From Aquificaceae bacterium (GTDB lineage Bacteria; Aquificota; Aquificia; Aquificales; Aquificaceae), in NCBI GenBank assembly GCA_015490115.1, contig WFYM01000040.1:1-5660 (forward strand): a stretch of DNA of 5,660 nucleotides, written 5' to 3'. Below the pieces are notes generated by a model, which made no database searches, was not told where the DNA came from, and saw nothing but the letters and a program-made list of their open reading frames with translations. Shown piece after piece: positions 1 to 5,598 of this stretch. Both the position numbers and the translations under genes were made by a program. Positions within the stretch are counted from its first letter, which is position 1, and every line of letters begins with the position of its first letter.

Positions 1-115
1 TGAACTTCTCCGATATCCTTCCCACAGGAAAATTATAAAAGGTTAAAAAGGGGGAAGAAGGGGGCGGTCCAGAGGGGCTGGCTCTATACCCACACAGCGA
101 CAGCCATACCGGGCT
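1..115 (-). other. Gene-free stretch after the porin; no convincing terminator
   Basis: No coding frame is supported here. On the minus strand, just after the porin stop, GGCTG and CAGCC could form only a weak, long-looped stem. Pyrimidine-rich DNA with several T runs (about 80-30) follows, which might aid termination but lacks a strong GC hairpin next to the T tract. A TATAAT hexamer at 37-32 has no recognisable -35 partner. The porin transcript may therefore end here or run on leftward beyond the window. Confidence 0.35.
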
Positions 116-1675
116 TCAGAAGACGAACCTGAACTGAACCGTGAAGGCGTTGTTGTCTATCTCGTTCCTCTCCTCGTCTATCATCTGGTACTCTATGGTC
201 CAACCGAAGAGCTTTGCCCTCGTGTACCATATGTTCACACCTATTGAGGTGACGGCTATGCGACCGAGTGTTGCTCTGTCCCTTCCAGCTCTGTTGCCCC
301 TTATGAAGTTGGCAGCGTCACCGTAGGCTACACCACCAACCTCCTTTATCTCAGGGTCCCATATGTAGTAGCTGGCGTAAGGTTCAAAGACCGTGACGCT
401 TTTGGGGTTTATGGCGTAGGCTACTTTCGCTATGAACCACCTGTTCTTGAAGTCCTCGCTGGGGTTTGAGGGGCTGAGCCAGACATCCTTGAACATGTGC
501 TGACCCGCCTCGAGCAGGAGAGCCAGAGGTCCGTAGTGGATGGCGAGGTCCGCTCCGTACATCTGCATGTCGACGGGGTTGTTGGCTACGTTGCTGAACT
601 CGGTAAAGGGGTTCGGAAGGATCATGTATGGGACCCTCACCTGAACTGAACCCGCTCCAGCCTGAAGACCTCCACCTCCCGTGACACCCGGAGCCGGACC
701 CTGAACGTCCGTTATAAGTTCTTGGTCTATGTCGTTCTGCATGGCGAAAGAAAGACCTATGGTGATACCCTTTCTTTTCCCTATGTAGGTGTCCCTGTAG
801 AGCCAGTTGAGACCCTTCGGCTTTCCTTCCGGTTGTCCGAACATGAGGGTTGTCCTGAAGACGTACAGGAAGGAGTCAGTTGAGTTACTCCTCAGCTGGG
901 AGAGACACTTAGCGAAGTTGCCCGGACCTTGACATACAGGATCCACAGTTCCTGCAGCTCCCACCCTCGCTGTCTCATCCCAAGGTTGCTCTATTCCCTT
1001 GAATCCGTCGAATATGCCGAAGAAGCCGTCCCAGGTTATCCTGCCGAAGCCTTTCCCTTTGTTCCCTTTCCTCACGTGTATGTATCCGCCGTAAGCTCTT
1101 CCCGTGACGTTGGCGACGGTGAGGTGGGTCCACCTGAGCGTTGCGAAGGTCCTGTCGGACTCCAAGTTGTCAAAGCCCGTCCTTCCGAACTGCTCCCTTC
1201 CGAGGGGGAGCCTTGGGAAACCGAGGTGGGCGTCTATTATCCAGCCTTCCGTCCCGAGAAGTTCGTGGAGGGCGAACCTGAGGTCCAGCTCGTGGAGGGC
1301 GAAGTTCCTTCCGCCTAAGAGTTCACCCTGTCTCAGATAACCCGCAGGCTGTCCCCCGAAGGGTGCGACGTAAGCGTCCCTTCCCGCGTTGTTCAGCCTC
1401 ATGACGAAGTTGAACTTGAACCACTTGTTCATGCTACCGCCGAGCCTGAACCTGATCCTCCTGAAGGAGACGTCGGTGGTGTTTGGAGCTTCTATGAAGT
1501 TGGGTCTGTTCTCGTCGCTTATCTGCTGGTGCCTTATCCAAGTTTGGATCAGGAAGTTTATGTCGAGGAACTGCTGGGTCGAAGGACTCCAAACTCTTAT
1601 CGCGTGTGAAACGTCGGGAGAGAGGAGGGCGACCGCACCCGCCATCGCCCCGAGCAAGGTTCTTTTCCTTACCAT
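116..1675 (-). CDS. Outer-membrane beta-barrel porin, Aquificales type
   Basis: A 519-residue predicted outer-membrane channel. It has a Sec signal peptide (MVRKR, hydrophobic core to about 20, cleavage likely after SHA, residue 25) and ends in VQFRFVF, whose C-terminal Phe is the usual sorting signal for assembly by BAM. The mature part has many alternating, aromatic-rich strands, for example SFRRIRFRLGG (70-80), WFKFNFVMRL (85-94), ITIGLSFAMQ (304-313), YGPLALLLEAG (381-391) and TIEYQMID (493-500). Two Cys, 248 and 257, flank a short loop and could form a disulfide. A Gly-rich stretch (326-343) is probably another surface loop. Residues 125-142 contain a near-duplicated nonapeptide (FALHELDLR/FALHELLGT). 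It resembles the large porins of Aquificales and, more distantly, phosphate-selective OprO/OprP-type porins; the substrate cannot be read from sequence. It is second in the sigma54 operon and coupled to the DsrE gene, so it may admit or release the compound that DsrE or the sensor kinase deals with (inference). Confidence 0.88.
   Translation of the reverse strand: MVRKRTLLGAMAGAVALLSPDVSHAIRVWSPSTQQFLDINFLIQTWIRHQQISDENRPNFIEAPNTTDVSFRRIRFRLGGSMNKWFKFNFVMRLNNAGRDAYVAPFGGQPAGYLRQGELLGGRNFALHELDLRFALHELLGTEGWIIDAHLGFPRLPLGREQFGRTGFDNLESDRTFATLRWTHLTVANVTGRAYGGYIHVRKGNKGKGFGRITWDGFFGIFDGFKGIEQPWDETARVGAAGTVDPVCQGPGNFAKCLSQLRSNSTDSFLYVFRTTLMFGQPEGKPKGLNWLYRDTYIGKRKGITIGLSFAMQNDIDQELITDVQGPAPGVTGGGGLQAGAGSVQVRVPYMILPNPFTEFSNVANNPVDMQMYGADLAIHYGPLALLLEAGQHMFKDVWLSPSNPSEDFKNRWFIAKVAYAINPKSVTVFEPYASYYIWDPEIKEVGGVAYGDAANFIRGNRAGRDRATLGRIAVTSIGVNIWYTRAKLFGWTIEYQMIDEERNEIDNNAFTVQFRFVF
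1250..1303 (-). repeat. 27-bp tandem near-duplication inside the porin gene
   Basis: Two adjacent 27-bp in-frame units (1303-1277 and 1276-1250) both begin with the identical 14-mer TTCGCCCTCCACGA, encoding FALHE, and then diverge. In protein this gives FALHELDLR followed by FALHELLGT. A small slippage duplication is possible; chance reuse of favoured codons in a beta-strand pattern is the alternative. Confidence 0.5.
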
Positions 1676-1679
1676 CTTC

Positions 1680-1687
1680 TCACCTCC
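1680..1687 (-). promoter_or_regulatory. Ribosome binding site of the porin gene, abutting the DsrE stop
   Basis: The minus strand reads GGAGGTGA four bases before the porin ATG (1675-1673) and directly follows the DsrE TAA (1690-1688). Ribosomes finishing DsrE would release on this site, so the two genes are probably translationally coupled and made together. Confidence 0.88.
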
Positions 1688-2191
1688 TTACTGGACCTTT
1701 ATGTAGGCGTAGCCGAGGCTCTGAAGGTATGCGACGGTTCCGACCCCTGAGGGGACTATCTTCACGAAGTCGTATAGTTTCCCTACGAGCTTCGCCCTCT
1801 TTACGGTTATACCGCAGAGGTAGAACTCAACACCGTATTGGAGTAGCTCTTCCATCTTGGCTCTCAGAGCTTTCTGGTCTATGGGTTCCTTAGCCCACTT
1901 GGTCCCCTTGAGGTCCTTAAGGAGGAATTTGGCTCCTGCTCCGTGGGAGACCACGATGATCTTGATCTGGAAGGGGTCGAAGTCGTAGACGGAGAGGTGG
2001 TTCGTTATGTTCCTGAGCATCGTTTTGAACCTCTTCTCCTGAGGGAAGTCTGCATGGTATACGACGTTGATCTTGGCGTGCTTCTTCATGTCTTCGAACC
2101 TGAGTTTCACATTAGCTGCGGAAGCCATCTTGTCAGCGGCTGTGAGGGCTACCGCTGCCGCCCCTATCTTGAAGAAGCTCCTCCTGTCCAT
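1688..2191 (-). CDS. Tat-exported DsrE-family protein
   Basis: A 167-residue protein. The N-terminus MDRRSFFKIGAAAVALTAAD has a twin-arginine motif (DRRSFFK, Arg3-Arg4) and a mild hydrophobic core, with a likely cleavage site at ASA|AN (after residue 25). This indicates Tat export of a folded protein to the periplasm. The mature part has DsrE-like features: INVVYHAD (41-48), the helix LRNITNHLSVYD (59-70), IKIIVVSHGAGAKFLL (76-91), YGVEFYLCGIT (119-129) and VPSGVGTVAYLQSLGYAYI (146-164). Cys126, the only Cys, sits at the place where this family carries its conserved cysteine. DsrE relatives handle sulfur in the cytoplasm of sulfur oxidisers; exported single-domain members are poorly characterised, so a sulfur-carrier or sulfur-binding role is inference. 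It is first in the sigma54-driven operon, with the porin 12 bp downstream. Its TAA stop directly abuts the porin ribosome binding site. Confidence 0.9.
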   Translation of the reverse strand: MDRRSFFKIGAAAVALTAADKMASAANVKLRFEDMKKHAKINVVYHADFPQEKRFKTMLRNITNHLSVYDFDPFQIKIIVVSHGAGAKFLLKDLKGTKWAKEPIDQKALRAKMEELLQYGVEFYLCGITVKRAKLVGKLYDFVKIVPSGVGTVAYLQSLGYAYIKVQ

Positions 2192-2196
2192 GGCTC

Positions 2197-2205
2197 TCAC
2201 CTCCC
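2197..2205 (-). promoter_or_regulatory. Ribosome binding site that fixes the DsrE start
   Basis: GGGAGGTGA on the minus strand lies five bases before the ATG at 2191-2189, an extended match to the anti-Shine-Dalgarno. A longer reading from an in-frame TTG at 2221-2219 would place this element inside the coding sequence and would begin upstream of the predicted sigma54 start site, so the ATG is preferred. Confidence 0.9.
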
Positions 2206-2224
2206 TGTTTTTACCTTTCAAAAA

Positions 2225-2239
2225 GCAATCTCCGTGCCA
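2225..2239 (-). promoter_or_regulatory. Sigma54 (RpoN) -24/-12 promoter of the dsrE-porin operon
   Basis: The minus strand reads TGGCACGGAGATTGC followed by T. This matches the sigma54 consensus TGGCAC-N5-TTGCW at every specified base. GG at -25/-24 is 2238-2237 and GC at -13/-12 is 2226-2225, exactly 12 bp apart. Transcription is predicted to start near 2213 (within about 2 bp), giving a leader of about 20 nt before the DsrE ATG. The paired dyads upstream and the adjacent activator with an intact GAFTGA loop make this a strong call. No matching sigma70 promoter is visible in the gap. Confidence 0.94.
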
Positions 2240-2279
2240 GAGAAGGACCTCGTGGGAAGAGGGTTCCGGGGAAGGGGTT

Positions 2280-2294
2280 CTGTCAAAATGGCAA
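2280..2294 (-). promoter_or_regulatory. Proximal activator-binding dyad (putative UAS2)
   Basis: The minus strand reads TTGCCATTTTGACAG, the second copy of the dyad, with five of six half-site positions symmetric (a final G replaces A). Its centre (2287) is 20 bp from the distal copy, close to two helical turns, so both dimers would sit on about the same face of the DNA. The centre is about 74 bp upstream of the predicted start site, with 40 bp between the dyad and the -24 element. This is rather close for a sigma54 enhancer but workable by looping. Confidence 0.8.
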
Positions 2295-2299
2295 GGTGT

Positions 2300-2314
2300 T
2301 TGTCAGTATGGCAA
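2300..2314 (-). promoter_or_regulatory. Distal activator-binding dyad (putative UAS1)
   Basis: The minus strand reads TTGCCATACTGACAA, a dyad of the form TTGnCA-N3-TGnCAA with six matching bases per half-site. It starts on the base after the activator's TAG stop. Its centre (2307) is about 94 bp upstream of the predicted sigma54 start site. A 12/14-matching copy lies 20 bp downstream. Sigma54 activators with Fis-type HTH domains bind paired dyads at such distances, so the neighbouring NtrC1-like regulator is the natural candidate. Binding itself is inferred. Confidence 0.82.
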
Positions 2315-3640
2315 CTACTTTATCCCGTAAGCTTCGAGCTTCCTGTAGAGGGTCCTCAAAGGTATGCCGAGGATCTGGGAGGCTCTCTTTTTGTTGTATC
2401 CCACCTCTTCGAGGACGCGGAGTATGTGTTCCTTCTCCAACTCCTTCAGGGTCTTTGTGCCGTTGGGTGCCTGTTCAGGTTTTAGGAGGCAGGAAAGGTC
2501 GCGGACGTCTATAGTCTCACCTTCGGAAAAGAGGACGGCTCTCTCTATTGCATTCCTCAGCTCCCTCACGTTTCCGGGCCAGTGGTAGGAGAGGAGGAGC
2601 TTCCTCGCACCTTCGGTGAAACCTTTTACCCTCTTCGAGTATTTCCTTGAGAACTTCCTGAGGAAGTGGTGGGCGAGGGGCATTATGTCCTCCCTCCTCT
2701 CCCTCAAGGGTGGAACGTGTATCTCGACTACGTTCAGCCTGTAGTAGAGGTCCTCCCTGAACTTACCCTCCCTTATCAGCTCCTTCAGGTCCCTGTTTGT
2801 GGCGGTTATTATCCTCACGTCGCTCTCTATCTCCCTCCTTCCCCCTACCCTGTAGAACTTCTTGGTTTCTATGGCTCTCAGGAGCTTAGCTTGGAGGTCT
2901 AAGGGCATCTCACCTATCTCGTCCAAAAAGAGGGTCCCACCGTCCGCGAGTTCGAAGAAACCCTCCCTCGATCTCTCAGCACCTGTGAAGGCTCCCCTCT
3001 CGTAACCGAAAAGCTCAGCTTCAACGAGGTCCCTCGGTATTGAGGCTATGTTTAAGGTAACCATCGGTTTGTCGGACCTGTCGCTGTTTCTGTGGATCAG
3101 GTTTGCTACCACCTCCTTCCCAACCCCCGATTCACCCGTTATGAGGACGGGACAGTCTGAGCAGGAGACCTTCTCAACGAACCTCAGTATCTCCTTCATC
3201 TTCGGGCTTTCGAAGACGTAGTCGCTGTAGCTCGTCGATACGTCCCTCTCCTTTCTGTAGAGTAGGTTCTCCCTCTTCATGCCCCTCGTCTCGAGAGCCT
3301 TCTTCACCGTTATCTCTATCTCGCTGAGGGAGCAGGGTTTGGTGAGGAAGTCGAAGGCTCCGAGCTTCATAGCCTCCACCGCTGTCCTTATGGTCCCGTG
3401 TCCCGTTATTACGATAACCTCCGTAAGGCTCAGGTTCTCCTTTATCCACCTGAGGACCTCTATCCCGTTCATGTCTGGGAGGAGGAGGTCCAAAAGGACG
3501 AGGGAAAAATCCTTCTCTTCGAGGAGGGAGAGAGCTTCCTCTCCATGGGATGCTCCCTCCACCTGATAGCCGCAGCTGATGAGGTGCGAAAGGAGAAGCT
3601 CTCTGAAGTCTTTGTCGTCCTCTACGACGAGTATCCTCAT
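2315..3640 (-). CDS. ntrC1: NtrC1-like sigma54-dependent response regulator (receiver, AAA+, Fis-type HTH)
   Basis: A 441-residue cytoplasmic enhancer-binding protein that uses ATP hydrolysis to open sigma54-RNA polymerase promoters. The receiver domain (1-115) has the acidic pair Asp8/Asp9, phosphoacceptor Asp51 in LLDLLLPD, Thr79 and Lys101. The AAA+ domain (about 142-385) has Walker A GESGVGKE (169-176), an intact sigma54-contacting GAFTGA loop (216-221), Walker B GGTLFLDEIG (234-243), sensor I TATNRDL (279-285), arginine-finger candidates Arg295 and Arg301 in FREDLYYRL, and sensor II in WPGNVREL (354-361). A Fis-type helix-turn-helix closes the protein (about 398-440: KKRASQILGIPLRTLYRKL). 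Length and many segments match Aquifex aeolicus NtrC1 as I recall it, hence the symbol. No key residue is missing. The ATG overlaps the kinase TGA (ATGA) and has GGAGGGCAGGG just upstream. Fis-type dimers bind dyads like the pair directly after this gene, which suggests it controls the downstream operon. Confidence 0.96.
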   Translation of the reverse strand: MRILVVEDDKDFRELLLSHLISCGYQVEGASHGEEALSLLEEKDFSLVLLDLLLPDMNGIEVLRWIKENLSLTEVIVITGHGTIRTAVEAMKLGAFDFLTKPCSLSEIEITVKKALETRGMKRENLLYRKERDVSTSYSDYVFESPKMKEILRFVEKVSCSDCPVLITGESGVGKEVVANLIHRNSDRSDKPMVTLNIASIPRDLVEAELFGYERGAFTGAERSREGFFELADGGTLFLDEIGEMPLDLQAKLLRAIETKKFYRVGGRREIESDVRIITATNRDLKELIREGKFREDLYYRLNVVEIHVPPLRERREDIMPLAHHFLRKFSRKYSKRVKGFTEGARKLLLSYHWPGNVRELRNAIERAVLFSEGETIDVRDLSCLLKPEQAPNGTKTLKELEKEHILRVLEEVGYNKKRASQILGIPLRTLYRKLEAYGIK

Positions 3641-5598
3641 CCCTGCCCTCCGCTTATCTTTATCTCCACCGTCGTCCCGACTCCCTTCTTGCTTATGATC
3701 TTTATATCACCGCCGAGGTTCTTCACGAACCTCTTTGCAAGCGTCAGTCCGAGTCCCGTCCCGTATCTTTTCGTTGTATAGAAGGGCTTGAAGATCTTCT
3801 CCATCTCCTCCTCGGGTATGCCGGGACCCGTATCCCTCACCCTCCAGATTATTTGACTACCGCTCTTTGCGAGGAGGACGGTGACTGTCCCACCTTCGTC
3901 GCAAGCGTCGACCGCGTTGTCAACTACGTTTATGAGGACCTGCTCTATCTGCCAAGGGAAGGTAAAGAGCTTCTCACCGTTTAGACTACTTTCGAACTCT
4001 ATCCTTACCCCTTTTCTCTTTGCCTTCGGGTGGAGCATCTTTATGACTTCTATGGTGAGATCTTCGGGCTTTACGTATTCCGGTCTTCCCTCGAAGGGCT
4101 TACCCACCTCGAGTAGCTTCTTCACAGTCTCCGCACACTTTTCCGCCTGCCTCACTATGACTTCAGCCTTCTTCCTTGTCTCCTCCTCCGAGGAGGTCAT
4201 GGCTATGCTCTCCGCGTATCCCATTATCGAAGCTAATGGGTTGTTGATCTGGTGGGCTACGGAGCAAGCTATCTCACCGGCGAGGGAGAGCTTCGCCGTT
4301 TGCTCGAGGAGGAGCTTCAGCTCCTTCTCTTGAGAGACGTCCTTTATGCGCCAGAGTATGTATAGGTTCCCCTCGATCCTCAGGACCTCCTGCCTGAGCT
4401 GACAGTAGATCTCTTCCTTCAGCTTCACCTTCTTTTCGGTGAAGAAGAGGCTGGTGAGGGGCAGGCTCTCCCCTATCAGCTCCTCCATGCTCTTTCCAAC
4501 GAGGTCCTCCTTGGATAGGGAGTACTGGTTCAGGATAGTTCTGTTCACATCTATCACCCTCCTCTCCCCGTTGAAGACTATTATCCCGTCGAGGGTGTTC
4601 TCGAAGAGGGAGGAGTAGAGTTTTTTGTCCTCCTCGAGCTTCCTGACGAGGTTCTCAAAAGCTTGAGACAGCTCGCTCACCTCGTCACCGGCTTGAATGG
4701 ACCTGTTCATGTTCTCCCTCTCCCAGCTCACTATGTAGTTCCTCAGGTTCTCGAGAGGTCTGAATATCCTGAGAAATACGAGTATTGCGAATGTCCCGGC
4801 GCTAAGGATGAAGAGGGAACCCGCTACCATAGCTCTCGCCTGAAACTGGTAAACAGGCTCGAGGACCGAGGAGAGAGGCTCCTCTACTACGACCACCCAC
4901 TCCCCGTCCTCGCTCCTCGCGTGGACGCCGACAACGTCAACTCCCATTATCGTTGACCTGTATACACCTTCCCTCAGAGGTATCCTCCTCTTCCCCGGGA
5001 ACCTGAGGTCGCTGAAGGCGAGTATGTTTCCCTCCGAGTCGGTGAGAAACACTTCGACGTTCGGACCAGGTCTCGAAAAGACGACAGACTGCCAGAAGAG
5101 GGAAAGGTCCAAGGAAAAGACGAAGTAGCCCTTGAGGAGTCCCTCGTCGAGGTCTGGTATCAGGAACCTGAGGAAAGGCTCCTCGTATCTTGTGTGGTGT
5201 ATGCCGAGTATCCTCTTGTCGTAGGCGGGCTTTAGGAAGCTCTCGAAGTCAGGCTCTATCTTCTCCCTGCTCACAGCTGCAAGAAGCACACCTTCGGGAG
5301 AGTAATAGGCTCCCTCGAATACCCCCTTTACCTGCCCGGTCACCCTCCATATGATCTCCTCCTCGGAGAAGCCGAGGTTCCTGTATAGGGAGAGGGAGGA
5401 GGAGGCTTCCGAGACGACCTTCTCGAGGAAAAGCTCAACTTTGGTGACCAGAGAGGTGGCGTATAGGGAGTGGAGCTTCAGCCTGTCTTGTATCAGCTTC
5501 TTCTTCATGGCTGTGTAGTGGTAGAAGTAGAGGGTGAGGGGTATGAAGGTGAGGAGGAGGAGAAGGACTATTATCCTAACTTTGAGGGAAACCTTCAT
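3637..5598 (-). CDS. Membrane sensor histidine kinase (double-Cache-like sensor, HAMP, PAS, HisKA, HATPase_c)
   Basis: A 653-residue inner-membrane sensor kinase, presumed to phosphorylate the NtrC1-like regulator encoded next. The order visible is: TM1 at about 7-28; a periplasmic region of about 220 residues (30-252) with double-Cache-like phrases such as VEVFLTDSEGNILAFSD (181-197) and DGEWVVVVEEP (231-241); TM2 at about 255-277; HAMP at about 278-325; a PAS domain at about 326-425 (LFENTLDGIIVFN); and HisKA around SVAHQINNPLAS with phosphoacceptor His449. The ATPase domain has N box Asn557/Asn561, G1 box DTGPGIP (589-595), F box KIFKPFYTTK (601-610) and G2 box GTGLGL (613-618). There is no receiver domain. 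The residue after the phospho-His is Gln450, not the usual Glu/Asp. The ATG start overlaps the upstream stop (ATGA), and the TGA stop overlaps the regulator start (ATGA), so kinase and regulator are a cognate pair in one operon. The ligand is unknown. The class is certain; the Cache assignment is by pattern only. Confidence 0.95.
   Translation of the reverse strand: MKVSLKVRIIVLLLLLTFIPLTLYFYHYTAMKKKLIQDRLKLHSLYATSLVTKVELFLEKVVSEASSSLSLYRNLGFSEEEIIWRVTGQVKGVFEGAYYSPEGVLLAAVSREKIEPDFESFLKPAYDKRILGIHHTRYEEPFLRFLIPDLDEGLLKGYFVFSLDLSLFWQSVVFSRPGPNVEVFLTDSEGNILAFSDLRFPGKRRIPLREGVYRSTIMGVDVVGVHARSEDGEWVVVVEEPLSSVLEPVYQFQARAMVAGSLFILSAGTFAILVFLRIFRPLENLRNYIVSWERENMNRSIQAGDEVSELSQAFENLVRKLEEDKKLYSSLFENTLDGIIVFNGERRVIDVNRTILNQYSLSKEDLVGKSMEELIGESLPLTSLFFTEKKVKLKEEIYCQLRQEVLRIEGNLYILWRIKDVSQEKELKLLLEQTAKLSLAGEIACSVAHQINNPLASIMGYAESIAMTSSEEETRKKAEVIVRQAEKCAETVKKLLEVGKPFEGRPEYVKPEDLTIEVIKMLHPKAKRKGVRIEFESSLNGEKLFTFPWQIEQVLINVVDNAVDACDEGGTVTVLLAKSGSQIIWRVRDTGPGIPEEEMEKIFKPFYTTKRYGTGLGLTLAKRFVKNLGGDIKIISKKGVGTTVEIKISGGQG

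Noticed and set aside
929..1318. A 129-codon plus-strand open frame inside the porin gene.
   Set aside because: It is antisense to a well-supported gene, has no ribosome binding site or recognisable domain, and its composition is what the complementary codons would give.
2245..2267. A possible hairpin GGA-AC-CCTC / GAGG-TCC after the activator gene, as a terminator.
   Set aside because: The stem is short and bulged and no T run follows it, so it does not support an intrinsic terminator.
2281..2286. TTGACA on the minus strand inside the proximal dyad, resembling a sigma70 -35 box.
   Set aside because: The hexamer 17 bp downstream is CCCTCT, with no -10 match at neighbouring spacings. The TTGACA is explained as part of the repeated dyad.
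1943..2485. A 180-codon plus-strand open frame running across the DsrE gene, the intergenic gap and the end of the regulator.
   Set aside because: It spans the promoter and two real antisense genes, and has no domain or plausible start signal.
3174..3449. A 91-codon minus-strand frame inside the regulator gene.
   Set aside because: It is an out-of-frame shadow of the receiver-AAA+ linker region and has low-complexity charged composition.
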